The translations under genes were made by a program, and so were the position numbers. This document shows positions 16,561 to 25,173 of a stretch of 64,000 bases of DNA, piece after piece (position 1 is the first letter of the stretch; every line of letters begins with the position of its first letter). Under the pieces are notes generated by a model, which worked only from the letters and a program-made list of their open reading frames with translations, did no database searches and was not told the origin of the DNA. Source of the DNA: Nocardia bovistercoris (GTDB lineage Bacteria; Actinomycetota; Actinomycetes; Mycobacteriales; Mycobacteriaceae); the NCBI RefSeq assembly GCF_015674855.1, contig NZ_JADMLG010000004.1, positions 186,001 through 250,000 on the forward strand, read 5' to 3'.

Positions 16561-16991
16561 TGCCGTTCGTGATCGCGGGTGGGACGGTCCCGTTCGAGGC
16601 GACCTCGATGAACAAGAACGGCACCTGGCAGCTGATCGGCGGCAGCGTCTGGACCCAGGTGCCGACCTGGACCGCCGACACGACCGGCTATCCCGGCTCG
16701 GTGGTCGTCGGCAACGCGTTGCAGATCTCCGGAAACAAGTCGGCGGCGCTCATCCAGGCCAATCTGCCGTTCTCGGGCGGCTTCTCCGGAAGTGCGAAAC
16801 AGCAGGCCCGAATCTTGGTGGACGGCGCCGTGGTCGCCACCGGATCCCAGGTGACCGGCACGTCGGGAACGCTGACCGCGTCGGCGACCGTCGACGTGGG
16901 CGGCGGATCGGTCGTGACCGTCGAGGCATGGACCGACCAGACGTCGTTCATGGTCACTCTCGCGGCCACCAGTTACGTGCGCGTCACCTGA
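16560..16991 (+). CDS. small beta-rich tail-tip protein
   Basis: 143 aa from ATG 16560. It is almost all Ser/Thr/Gly/Val beta-strand sequence with no charged helices, and ends ATSYVRVT. It is placed between the fibre and the lysis amidase. Its composition suggests a carbohydrate-binding-like or knob domain at the fibre end. I cannot name the family. Its overlap with the previous gene supports co-translation and hence a shared structural role. Confidence 0.6.
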   Translation: MPFVIAGGTVPFEATSMNKNGTWQLIGGSVWTQVPTWTADTTGYPGSVVVGNALQISGNKSAALIQANLPFSGGFSGSAKQQARILVDGAVVATGSQVTGTSGTLTASATVDVGGGSVVTVEAWTDQTSFMVTLAATSYVRVT

Positions 16992-17025
16992 TTTTCAGCA
17001 CCCCCGGAAGAAAGGCGGAGAACTC

Positions 17026-17802
17026 ATGTCGTGGACAGGTGATCCGGTATGGCTGGCCGACGCGTTGCGCGAAGAGGGTTTGCGCGTCGTCGAATTCCCC
17101 GGCTGGCGCGAACGCGGCCACGGAGATTTCGGCGACATCTGGGGGGTGATCGCGCACCACACCGGCGGCTCCACCACACCTCCGTCGGAAATCGCTTACG
17201 GCCTACCGACATTGGAAGGGCCACTGTCGCAACTGCATCTCGCGCGGGACGGCGTGGTGACGGTGGTCGCCGCAGGTGTGGCCTGGCACGCGGGCCGCGG
17301 ATCGTGGCCGGGTCTGCCGGAGGACGACGCCAATTCCCACACGATCGGCATCGAGGCCGCCAACAACGGCACCGAAGGCTGGTCGACGGAGCAATACGAC
17401 GCCTACGTGGGATGTTGCGCGGCGATTCTGCGCAAGCTCGACTACGGGGCCGATCGCGTGATCGGCCACAAGGAATGGGCCGGACCCAAACAAGGTAAAT
17501 GGGATCCCGGCGCCATGGATATGGACCAATTCCGCGCGGATATCGCGGAGCGTTTGAAAGGCGGTGTGCTGATGGCACTTTCCGATCAGGAGCAGCGCGA
17601 GCTGCTCGACAAGTTGCGCCGGGTGCATTTCGAGTTGACCTACGGATTCCAATCGCGGGTATCCGATTCGGAGTATCGCGACACCGTCGCGGGCTACGTG
17701 CTCAACGCCGACGCCGCCGACTACCGCACCGAACAGCGCTTGAAGGCACTGGAACTGAAGATCGATCGACTGCTGTCGACCGCCGTCGAGGAGAAACGCT
17801 GA
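17026..17802 (+). CDS. N-acetylmuramoyl-L-alanine amidase endolysin
   Basis: 258 aa. The Amidase_2 fold is clear: IAHHTGG with H44/H45, the middle strand HLARDGVVTVVAAGVAWHAG, GIEAANNG with the conserved Glu near 110, and the closing motif RVIGHKEW...KWDPG that supplies H148 and D160. Together the two His and the Asp would bind zinc. It cleaves the bond between MurNAc and L-Ala. Residues 185-258 form a helical, partly coiled-coil tail (LKALELKIDRLLS). It carries no signal peptide, as is usual for endolysins that need a holin, and two small membrane proteins follow with overlapping starts. Confidence 0.85.
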   Translation: MSWTGDPVWLADALREEGLRVVEFPGWRERGHGDFGDIWGVIAHHTGGSTTPPSEIAYGLPTLEGPLSQLHLARDGVVTVVAAGVAWHAGRGSWPGLPEDDANSHTIGIEAANNGTEGWSTEQYDAYVGCCAAILRKLDYGADRVIGHKEWAGPKQGKWDPGAMDMDQFRADIAERLKGGVLMALSDQEQRELLDKLRRVHFELTYGFQSRVSDSEYRDTVAGYVLNADAADYRTEQRLKALELKIDRLLSTAVEEKR

Positions 17803-18011
17803 TGCGCATCGATCGTCTGCCCGAACCGGCCCTGATCCGGTCGGTGCTCGTCGCCGTCACCGGCGTACTCGCCTATTTCCTCGGCCATTCCGTCGACACC
17901 GCGTGGATCGAGGGCGTACTGACCATCTACGGCCTGCTGACCCCGATCATCGCGGGCGTGCTGATCCGGCCCGCGGTGACACCGGTCACGCGCCAGGACG
18001 GTGGCAGGTGA
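17802..18011 (+). CDS. small two-helix membrane protein, holin-like
   Basis: 69 aa. There are two hydrophobic segments, about residues 12-27 (IRSVLVAVTGVLAYFLG) and 38-57 (VLTIYGLLTPIIAGVLI), separated by a short polar turn, with a charged C-terminus ending RQDGGR. The start overlaps the amidase stop (TGATG), and its end overlaps the next start. Size, topology and place after the endolysin fit a class II holin that opens the membrane for the amidase. Confidence 0.65.
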   Translation: MRIDRLPEPALIRSVLVAVTGVLAYFLGHSVDTAWIEGVLTIYGLLTPIIAGVLIRPAVTPVTRQDGGR

Positions 18012-18310
18012 CGACGTCCTCATGGTTGAGCCCCGAATTGGTCCAGGCATCCGGCATGGCGATGGCCACGGTGATCGGCGCCGTCACCGCTTGGCAAGCC
18101 CGTGAGGTCAACAAACTCCGCGCCCGCGTGGAATCCCTCGAGGCCCAGGCCGTCGACGACAAGAGACGCTTCCGCGACGCCATCCGCCTCATCCGAGCCC
18201 TCCAGGACCACATAGACGAACTCCGACTGTTCCTCCGCATCCACGTCCCCGGCCAGGATCCCCCCGAAGCCCACTACAAAATCCCCGCCTCCCTCGAGGA
18301 GGAACTCTGA
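18008..18310 (+). CDS. membrane-anchored coiled-coil protein of the lysis cassette
   Basis: 100 aa from GTG 18008, overlapping the previous stop by four bases. It has an N-terminal hydrophobic segment (residues about 10-26, VQASGMAMATVIGAVTAWQA) and then a long charged coiled coil (KLRARVESLEAQAVDDKRR, continuing through RALQDHIDELRLFLRIH). This layout is common for the second small gene after actinophage endolysins, usually annotated as a minor holin or membrane protein of the DUF2746 kind. It may regulate holin timing or span the periplasm. It ends the tail-lysis cassette. Confidence 0.65.
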   Translation: MTTSSWLSPELVQASGMAMATVIGAVTAWQAREVNKLRARVESLEAQAVDDKRRFRDAIRLIRALQDHIDELRLFLRIHVPGQDPPEAHYKIPASLEEEL

Positions 18311-18414
18311 CCGACCAGTCGACTGCACCCCCGATCTCGATTCGACGGCCACGCACGACATGTCAATTTCGAGAGGACCAGCGAAACGGTATCCACAGGG
18401 CGATCAGCAACGCG

Positions 18415-18675
18415 TTGTGGGCGGCCGGCGCCATCGTCATCACCGGTATCGCGGCGTCACTGTTCACCGCCTGCCTCAGTGATGTCGCCGCTGCGGGCGG
18501 GGTGGTCGTGGTGGTCGGCAATACCGTCAGAACCATCAAATCCGTGTACGACAGCATCAAGATCTGGCAGGTTCTCGCGGCCGCCGCCGCAGCGACCGGC
18601 GCCGCCGCTGTCGTGACGAATTTCGACAAGGTCCCCTCGGTCGGTGACACCAGGAGATGCAGAACGCCCCGGTGA
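18415..18675 (+). CDS. possible small membrane protein
   Basis: Up to 86 aa from TTG 18415, with two hydrophobic stretches (AIVITGIAASLFTACL and VLAAAAAATGAAAVV) flanking VRTIKSVYDSIKIW. The frame stays open upstream to the previous gene, but no good start with a ribosome site is visible. The last residues look low-complexity. It could be a real accessory membrane protein or a decayed gene. Confidence 0.33.
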   Translation: MWAAGAIVITGIAASLFTACLSDVAAAGGVVVVVGNTVRTIKSVYDSIKIWQVLAAAAAATGAAAVVTNFDKVPSVGDTRRCRTPR

Positions 18676-18709
18676 AAGCAGGAGTGGTGAACAGGAAGGG
18701 TAAGCCGAT

Positions 18710-19063
18710 ATGAGCACCTACCAACGGCTGGATCCGATCGAGCGCGACGAAGCGACTGCGCTCCTCGAGTCCGCTGAGGGGCCGGTGGTCGTCGAGACGA
18801 TCCTCCGTCTCGCGTTGCACGACCCCGACGGGGAATGGGTCACCGAACGTGCATTGGCCCTCATCGACAACCCGAGCGCCGACGTACGCAATAGCGCCGC
18901 CACCGCCCTGGGACACATCGCCCGAATCCACCGCGGTATCGACCGCGAGCGCGTCGTTCCGACCCTGCAACGCCTTCTGGACGACCCCGAGACAGCAGGG
19001 CGTGCAGAAGATGCCCTCGATGACATCGCGATGTTCGCCCGACCCGACACGGGCGCAGTCTGA
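18710..19063 (+). CDS. small HEAT-repeat-like protein (possible orphan immunity protein)
   Basis: 117 aa starting MSTYQRLDPIERDE, with an aggaaggg site in front. Two or three helical repeats are visible (ALIDNPSADVRNSAATALGHIAR and RLLDDPETAGRAEDALDDIA), the HEAT-like pattern of small acidic proteins often found as immunity proteins at polymorphic-toxin loci. No partner toxin is adjacent. It shares size and style, though not obvious close sequence, with the protein at 19798. Function is inferred only from type and neighbourhood. Confidence 0.55.
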   Translation: MSTYQRLDPIERDEATALLESAEGPVVVETILRLALHDPDGEWVTERALALIDNPSADVRNSAATALGHIARIHRGIDRERVVPTLQRLLDDPETAGRAEDALDDIAMFARPDTGAV

Positions 19064-19204
19064 CGCTCTCTCCGTTCGTGCAGATTGCAGTCGGTATCGC
19101 TGAGCTGGTCATGATACTGCTGGTTGCCGAAGCTTCGCAGGCGCCCGTAGCAGGAAGTCTCCTCACCGCAGTCGCAGCTCGACACCCGATCGAGAGCCGC
19201 CGAA

Positions 19205-19703
19205 AGAACCTGGTCCAGATTGTTGGCGATTCCACGGCAATTCTTCGCCGAGGTGATTCCAGATGTAGTCGTAACGCCGTGAGGTGATGGGTTTGCCGGT
19301 GTGGTAATGCAGCAACTGTTCCGAGCGCGGATTTCGGCGTTCGGTGGCGTGCTCGTGCAAATGCTGCATCGTCGCCGCTGGTGGCGGCGACGGTGAAGAT
19401 CTCGGTCAACTGATTGGACGGGGAATCGCGTACCGGTGTGATTTGCGGCGGACCGGGCGGGTCAGGTGGCGGGCGGGGTTGTCGGCGGGGCGGATCCAGC
19501 CGGAGTCCTCGGCGAACCGGTACACGCAACGCAGGGCGCTGACGAAATGCACACCGGCGCTGGTTGCCGCCGCGGGAGGCGCGGTTGGTGTGCGCCCCGG
19601 CTTGGATGCGGCGGACCATGTCCTCGAACTCGGTCTTGTCCGGCTCGTCCAAGCGCCGGTCGCCGAAACCTGTCAGCAGGTGGGTGAAGTGGGTGTCGTA
19701 GGT
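19205..19703 (-). pseudogene. wrecked tyrosine recombinase (integrase)
   Basis: Three pieces on the minus strand, in three frames, add up to parts of one actinobacterial site-specific integrase. About 19703-19566 gives THFTHLLTGFGDRRLDEPDK, with EFEDMVRRIQAG just after. After a frame change near 19565 comes VHFVSALRCVYRFAEDSGWI and the linker PVRRKSHRYAIPRP. About 19365-19210 gives HYHTGKPITSRRYDYIWNHL. A stretch of roughly 80 residues that should hold the first catalytic Arg is missing between the second and third pieces, and the C-terminal R-H...Y part is absent. It cannot be active. It is evidence of past site-specific integration in this accessory segment. Confidence 0.75.
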
Positions 19704-19797
19704 AGGTGCAGAAGAACGTGAATCCCAAGACCGGTGAAGTATTTGCCCGCACCAATAGTGACAGTGTGCGGCCTGCGACAGCGGAGGAGATCCCCTG

Positions 19798-20211
19798 ATG
19801 AACCTACCGGTGGATAACAGTCGGCTGGAAGCTGTTCTCGCGCGGTCGCGAAGCGGTGATGGTTTGACGCGAGTGAACGCGATCCCCGAGTTGGGTGATT
19901 TCATGGACGATGTCAGGGCGCGCGACAGGTTGACAGAACTGCTCGACGACGAAATCGTCACGATGGAGGTCGATGCGGCGGAGGTGCTGGCGAGGAAAGG
20001 CGGAGCAACCGGCATCCTCGCAGTCCTCGAAGTGCTGGGCCGTCGCCGCGACGATCCCGACGCCGATTACATGGCATACCGGCTGAATGAACTCGACGCG
20101 GGCGGTGAGGTGCCGGTCGTCGAGATCGTAGAGTCGTCGGGGCGAGAGTTGTCGGACAACGCCGCGATGGCATTGCGAAATCTGAAAGCGCTGCGTCATT
20201 CCCCCCGGTAA
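19798..20211 (+). CDS. small HEAT-repeat-like protein (possible orphan immunity protein)
   Basis: 137 aa starting MNLPVDNSRLEAVLARS, with a ggaggagat site before the ATG. Helical repeats include ELGDFMDDVRARDRLTELLD, EVDAAEVLARKGGATGILAV and ELSDNAAMALRNLKAL. The protein is acidic and soluble. The same kind of small HEAT-like protein occurs at 18710, with the integrase remnant between the two. This looks like a graveyard of immunity genes beside a toxin locus. No enzyme motif is visible. Confidence 0.55.
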   Translation: MNLPVDNSRLEAVLARSRSGDGLTRVNAIPELGDFMDDVRARDRLTELLDDEIVTMEVDAAEVLARKGGATGILAVLEVLGRRRDDPDADYMAYRLNELDAGGEVPVVEIVESSGRELSDNAAMALRNLKALRHSPR

Positions 20212-20391
20212 GTGATCGCGGGGCAGTTTTCGCGGGGGTGGCAGCGGCTCAGATGACGCAGTTGAGGCAGTTCGCAGTGAGCGATTTCGCCGTCGGACAA
20301 GCGGGTGCGTTGGCCGATCAACGTGAGCAGGTACGCGACGGGCTTCGGCCGGTGAACGATGCTGCCTGGGTACGATCGCAGACCGGGACCG

Positions 20392-23187
20392 TCACCTCTC
20401 GGCGCTTGTCCCCGCGCGAGCCGTTGTCAGGATCGCGAGTTCACGGCGCAGCCGTTCGATCTCCGCACTGCCGGTGGTGGGAAACCGAAGTACCGGAATT
20501 CCGTACGCGGCACAGATCGCGTCTTTGATCGCATCGCGGCGAAGCTGCTCGGGCCGGGCCTCGTGATAACTGAAGCCGTCGACCTCGATCACACAGACGC
20601 GTTCCTTGGTGACGCTGTTGAATACGTCGAAATCCACCGATGCACTTCGATGTCCGACGAATCGACGCTGTTCGGTCGTGAGTCGCTCGGTGTCCGGCAG
20701 CAGATTCTTCAGAATCACCTGTTCGGCGAAGCGGATCCCCTGGAATCGGTCGTCCTCCAGGACCTCTTCCAGCACGGCTCGCATGATGTTCTCCGTCTGA
20801 TGCGGCGACTCTTCCCTGATTCGGGAGGCTATCGGTAGCAGGCGGGCAGAGTAGTCGCGATAGAACAGATCGAAGACCGACACCACCGAACTGTCGAAGA
20901 TCTCCTTGTTCGGGTTCTGGTATCGGATATAGCCGATCAGGTCACGTAGATTTCGACTCGTGGGCAGCATGTCGTAATTCGTCACCAGGACAAAGCGTTT
21001 CATCGCTCGCGAAACCGCCACATTGACCAGTTCCGGTCTGTCGGCGAACTCCAGTCCGCGACGGCCGCTGCGAGTTTCGTCGAGAACCGTGGTCATCACG
21101 ATCGCTTCCTTCTCCCTGCCCTGGAAGCTGTGCACGGTATCCGATTCGATACTCGCGATGAGCGCGTCGGTCACGCGGTTCGCCTGCTTCCGATACGGTG
21201 TGGTCACTCCGATCTGGTCGGCTGAGAATTCCGTGCAGAACCGTGGCAGCACTTCGCGCTCGATGACGTCGATCTCCCGCTGGTTGATCCGCTCGACCTT
21301 GTCACTTCCTCGGACCCGTCGCATATGATTACCTTCGGCGGTGCGAGCGAGGATCATCGCCGGGTAGCCGTCGGTAACACGGGTGAACGGGACCAGGCGG
21401 TCGTCGTAGAACTTCTGGTTGCAGAAGCCGATGATCGCCGGATCGCATCGGTAGTGCTCGCGCAACATCACCCGCGGCAGTCGGTCGCCGTACAGGGCTG
21501 TCAACGAGGAGAGCAGACTGTGTTCTCGGTAGTCGTAGGCGGCGTTCGGTGCGAGCGGATAGGGCTTCTCCTCATCGATGGTGGGTTTCAGCTGGCGCAG
21601 ATCACCGACGACGATCACATTACGGCCGCAGGCCAATACCGCTGCGGCGGAGAGCAAATCGGCCTGCGATGCCTCGTCCACGATCAGGTAGTCGACGAGA
21701 CGACCCGCTCCGATGCTGTTCTGCAAGGAGTGGCAGGTGCTCAGGATCACCGGATAGTCGCGGCTGAAAGTATGCCAATTCCTCTGGTATCGGGAGTCGT
21801 AGCGGCGAGTAGGGCTGTGCTCGTAGCGTCGACGTAGTTGTTCGATCAGCCATTCCTCGGACTGCTCGCGTTGCTCCTCTGCCAGCCGATCGAACTCTCG
21901 GTGTTCCAACGACTTCTGGATCGAGTCGATCCGCTGTTCGAGCTCGGCCATCTTCTTCTCGTAGTAGAGCTGCTGCAGGCGCAGGATCACATCGATGTCG
22001 CGTGCGTCCGCGAACCGCATCGAGCGATACCGGAAGAAGTTCCCGATCCGTTGGATCGTCCCTGCGATCCCGCTGGTGCGCGCCAAGTCCGGATCGGTGG
22101 CGATGATGAATGCGAGGATTTTGGCCGATCGCCACCGCAGGACCGGGAGTCGCTCCTGATCCGGCAGCTCGTGACGTTCCAGGTATCCACTGAAGTGGCT
22201 GTACTCCAACCGATACGCGGCAAGTTCGGTCCGCAACTCCGCGAGTTCGCGCTCGCGCTCGCGCAGACCGAGTAGGCGGCCGTCGAGCGCGGCCATCTCC
22301 TCGGCGCGACGCACCGCCCGCGCGGGCGATCCCCGCAGCTGCTCGACCACCTGATTCCGGCTGTCCTGCGTCCCCAGGAAGGTGATCCTCTTCTCACGGT
22401 TCCCGAGATTGGCCGTGACGTAACCGAATCCGGCCTTGACGAGTTTGGTGTGGACGTTGTCCACCGCCGCATTGTTGGACGAGACCACGGCCACCGTCTT
22501 GGACTCGTCCACGATGATATTGGCGATGAGATTCAGTATGGTTTGTGTCTTGCCCGTACCGGGCGGCCCATCGATCACCGAGATCGTGTGTCGCAGTGCG
22601 CAATCGATGGCCGCGCGCTGACTCAGGTTCGTGTGAAACGGGTACAGCGGCGGTGAGTCGGGGCGCTCGACAGGTTCGATCGGCGCGGCATCGAGATACC
22701 TGGCCAACGCGCTGTCAGGATGCACCGGCAACCCTTTGCCGTGCATGTCACGCAAAGTGCGCCCGCCTTCGGGCAACCGCACCGCGATAGCCTTCCAATA
22801 GGCGAGTATCGCCGCCGGGCCGTCATCGAAGCCTCCGTCCCGGACGATACGTACCTGATCCGGCGCCCGCACGCTGAATCTGCCTGCCGTGCCGTAGAAG
22901 ACATGCCACGATCCCTGCCCCCACCCATTGAAATAGCAGGCCGAGGTCGCATCTTCGACGAGCCGCCCGTCGACCTCGATCCGGAACTCCGGCCCTGCGG
23001 CAATCACATCGGGATTGCTCAGAATCAGCACACGCTGTCGGCCATAACGAAAGCTTCCGCCGTCCTTGAATGTGACCCGAATCGCATTCGCTTCCCCGTG
23101 CGCATCCGAGACATCCGCGGTGCGATCCCGGAAGGGCGCATCGGGTGAATCGCGGATCAGCACGGCTATGAGACCCGGATCGACCAC
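20392..23187 (-). CDS. Upf1-like superfamily 1 helicase fused to a C-terminal nuclease-type domain
   Basis: 931 aa. Helicase motifs are complete: Walker A IDGPPGTGKTQT near residue 220, motif II VDEASQADL, GDLRQLKP (motif III), motif V VHSFQGREKEAIVMTT and motif VI VNVAVSRAMKRF. A coiled-coil region (AELEQRIDSIQKSLEHREFD) sits between motifs I and II. The C-terminal 120 residues match DUF2726-like restriction-endonuclease folds: VDFDVF, IEVDGFSYHE and RRDAIKD supply the D...E-x-D...K set, then IPVLRF. ATP-driven helicase-nucleases of this layout occur in anti-phage islands, so a defence role is plausible but not shown. The start ATG lies at 23187. Confidence 0.8.
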   Translation of the reverse strand: MVDPGLIAVLIRDSPDAPFRDRTADVSDAHGEANAIRVTFKDGGSFRYGRQRVLILSNPDVIAAGPEFRIEVDGRLVEDATSACYFNGWGQGSWHVFYGTAGRFSVRAPDQVRIVRDGGFDDGPAAILAYWKAIAVRLPEGGRTLRDMHGKGLPVHPDSALARYLDAAPIEPVERPDSPPLYPFHTNLSQRAAIDCALRHTISVIDGPPGTGKTQTILNLIANIIVDESKTVAVVSSNNAAVDNVHTKLVKAGFGYVTANLGNREKRITFLGTQDSRNQVVEQLRGSPARAVRRAEEMAALDGRLLGLRERERELAELRTELAAYRLEYSHFSGYLERHELPDQERLPVLRWRSAKILAFIIATDPDLARTSGIAGTIQRIGNFFRYRSMRFADARDIDVILRLQQLYYEKKMAELEQRIDSIQKSLEHREFDRLAEEQREQSEEWLIEQLRRRYEHSPTRRYDSRYQRNWHTFSRDYPVILSTCHSLQNSIGAGRLVDYLIVDEASQADLLSAAAVLACGRNVIVVGDLRQLKPTIDEEKPYPLAPNAAYDYREHSLLSSLTALYGDRLPRVMLREHYRCDPAIIGFCNQKFYDDRLVPFTRVTDGYPAMILARTAEGNHMRRVRGSDKVERINQREIDVIEREVLPRFCTEFSADQIGVTTPYRKQANRVTDALIASIESDTVHSFQGREKEAIVMTTVLDETRSGRRGLEFADRPELVNVAVSRAMKRFVLVTNYDMLPTSRNLRDLIGYIRYQNPNKEIFDSSVVSVFDLFYRDYSARLLPIASRIREESPHQTENIMRAVLEEVLEDDRFQGIRFAEQVILKNLLPDTERLTTEQRRFVGHRSASVDFDVFNSVTKERVCVIEVDGFSYHEARPEQLRRDAIKDAICAAYGIPVLRFPTTGSAEIERLRRELAILTTARAGTSAER

Positions 23188-23437
23188 GTCATCCCCCTCA
23201 TCGCGACGATCGGAACAGATCAGTCGCTACTCAGTTGCTCCGCTTCCATTGCGGCACTTCGTGTTACGAATGATACCCAAGGCTGTCCGGTCGTCGAGGT
23301 CCTGGCGCGATGCGCCCCTGGTACCAGCCGACTGGTCTCATCCACCTTGAAAATTCCGTTCCGGTCGTATGGACCACGAATCGGAGCCCTCCGTGAGAGC
23401 GGGGGAAGCTGAAGTAGACATTTCAGCGCCGGGGTGG

Positions 23438-24487
23438 TCAGGTTCGGGTGCGGCGCCAGTCTTTCCACCGTGTGGGTGCGACGCTGCCGATGGTGTCCGG
23501 GATGCGGGCGACCTGGGTGAGGTGGTCCACCCGCAGTCTCAGTCGCGGTGCGTCGAGGAACTGGTGGGTGGATCGTCGCCACATACCGTAGGCGATGTAG
23601 AACCGGCCCAGTCCGTCTGCGAAGGCGTGCTCGATCAGATCGCTCTTCCCGGTGACGTAGAGCCTTTCCTGATGGGGCTCGTCGGGTTCGGGCAGCAAGG
23701 CGTAGGAAGCGGCGCGGTAGCTGTCCGATCGGGGGCGTGGCGACTTGTTCCGCGGGGACTTTTGTGCGAGGAAGATGACGGCGACGGGATGGGCCAAGTC
23801 CGTGCCGTCGGGTCGTAATCGGCTGCGTAGGTTGAAGATCCGTTGCGGGGTGTAGAGGAAGTGCAGCCATGGCACCCGTTCGCCGCGGCATTCGGCGACC
23901 CATTCGATGTTCGGGTCGACATCGCGATCGGCGTAGTCCTCGATGAGGGCGGCGATCTTCGTCGCGGTGTTGAGAACGGTGGTGAGTTTGTCGGCGACTG
24001 TTCGGCTTCCGCCGCCGATGCTCTCGTATCGAGCGGACGGGCCGAACGCCTCGGGTAGCACGAGCCGGTATTGCGGACGGCCGTCACGTGGCCGATCCCG
24101 CACCAGAGTGTCGGCACTGCTGTCGCTGATCACGCGGATCCGCTCGTCGATGTTGAAGATGCAGCCCGCTTCGTGCTCGTTGCCGCCGTCGCGATATGGC
24201 TTGCGACGGAAGTACGGCCGGACGGGCGGGCGGCGTTCCTTGGGCGGGGAGTAGACCGGCTGCACGACGGCGTCGCAGTCCGAGCACCGCAGCGGTGCGT
24301 CCGTCCACTCGTGCCGTCTGGTCGGGATATCCTCGGCCCTGAGAATCTCGTGCGGGTCGGTGTCGATCCGACGTGCTCGTAGCATCGCGATCGTCGACTG
24401 ATGTTCGTGTACTTCCCCCACCGATCGATTATGCCGTCGACCGGTCGTCGGTCCGAGTGAATCCGTGGGATCCGTATCGAAATCCAT
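23438..24487 (-). CDS. hypothetical protein with a zinc-finger-like motif
   Basis: 349 aa from ATG 24487; an alternative start is Met 35. Residues C68-S-D-C71 and H105-E-A-G-C109 could bind one zinc, in a pattern like the N-terminal C-x2-C...H-x3-C of CoiA-like and other nuclease-associated proteins. I cannot assign a family. The rest is a mixed alpha/beta domain with many Arg and aromatic residues (YIAYGMWRRSTHQFLDAPRL near the end). It is transcribed in the same direction as the helicase-nuclease, 250 bases upstream of it, so the two could work together. Codon use is like that of the neighbours. Confidence 0.55.
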   Translation of the reverse strand: MDFDTDPTDSLGPTTGRRHNRSVGEVHEHQSTIAMLRARRIDTDPHEILRAEDIPTRRHEWTDAPLRCSDCDAVVQPVYSPPKERRPPVRPYFRRKPYRDGGNEHEAGCIFNIDERIRVISDSSADTLVRDRPRDGRPQYRLVLPEAFGPSARYESIGGGSRTVADKLTTVLNTATKIAALIEDYADRDVDPNIEWVAECRGERVPWLHFLYTPQRIFNLRSRLRPDGTDLAHPVAVIFLAQKSPRNKSPRPRSDSYRAASYALLPEPDEPHQERLYVTGKSDLIEHAFADGLGRFYIAYGMWRRSTHQFLDAPRLRLRVDHLTQVARIPDTIGSVAPTRWKDWRRTRT

Positions 24488-25091
24488 ATCCTGACAGCGG
24501 ATCTCGACAGGACGCGATGGCGCCTCTGCTCCCGGCTTCCAGCGAAACTTCGTGAGTGACGATCCGCAAGGTGGATACCCGGGTGTCGGGGGCGCGGCCG
24601 TGCCTGCCGATGTGGTGTGGGCGCTCGCGGTCGTCGACCTGGTATTCGAGATTGTGCTGGAGGAAGTTCGCTCTCCGTGACCATGACCTCGGTGCCGGGA
24701 GCAGGGGGCTTGCAAAGCACTGGTGTCGCGGCATGTCAATTCGGGACGGGTGTTCGGTTGCTAGTCCAGCGTCTTGAGGATGGTGTCGGTCATGGTTCGG
24801 CTCGTTGGTGCCCGCGGTGCGGGTTCCGTAGCCGAAACTCGCTGTCGGGGGGACGGACCACGCGGTTCGTGACCTGTGGTCCTGGAACAGGTTCCTGCAA
24901 CTGTTGCCATAACGGGATGACCGGGGAGATCATCGCTCATCGCTTCCGTCAGCAAGCATTCGGCATACATTGGCGGCGGCGTGGAATCGCGGGTGTGTTG
25001 CCGATCGGCGCAGGTCAGGTGGTGGAATCTCTGATCGGCCGTGGTGGCGAAGAGGGGATCGCGCGCCTCCGTCGTGGATGACGGGGAGCTG
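24488..25091. other. 604-base gap without a supported gene
   Basis: Several short frames exist on both strands, but none has a ribosome site, a recognisable motif and a sensible composition together. The segment separates the accessory genes from the tRNA-Leu and may be decayed island DNA. Confidence 0.4.
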
Positions 25092-25173
25092 TGCGCGAGA
25101 GGGGACTTGAACCCCTACGTCCGTGGACACCAGAACCTAAATCTGGCGCGTCTGCCAATTTCGCCACTCGCGC
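25092..25173 (-). tRNA. tRNA-Leu (anticodon TAG)
   Basis: On the minus strand the sequence starts GCGCGAGTGGCGAAATTGG, has an anticodon stem CCAGA/TCTGG around TTTAGGT (anticodon TAG), a long variable arm as expected for a class II tRNA, a T-loop GGTTCAAGTCC and closes with CTCGCGC; 82 bases with the discriminator A. No CCA is encoded. The 3' end points toward the accessory region. Confidence 0.93.

Noticed and set aside
6265..18310. Contractile injection system (R-type tailocin or eCIS)
   Set aside because: No sheath, baseplate wedge, spike or AAA+ ATPase genes are present; the frameshifted chaperones and tube protein are of the siphovirus kind.
1..25091. Complete prophage
   Set aside because: I looked for capsid, portal, terminase, scaffold, replication and repressor genes on both strands and saw none; the only integrase is broken.
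24488..25091. Short genes on either strand between the zinc-motif gene and tRNA-Leu
   Set aside because: No ribosome sites or motifs and low-complexity composition; the frames are better explained as open by chance in GC-rich DNA.
25092..25173. Direct repeat (att) of the tRNA-Leu 3' end inside the window
   Set aside because: No second copy of the tRNA end was noticed by reading; the other border may lie outside the window.
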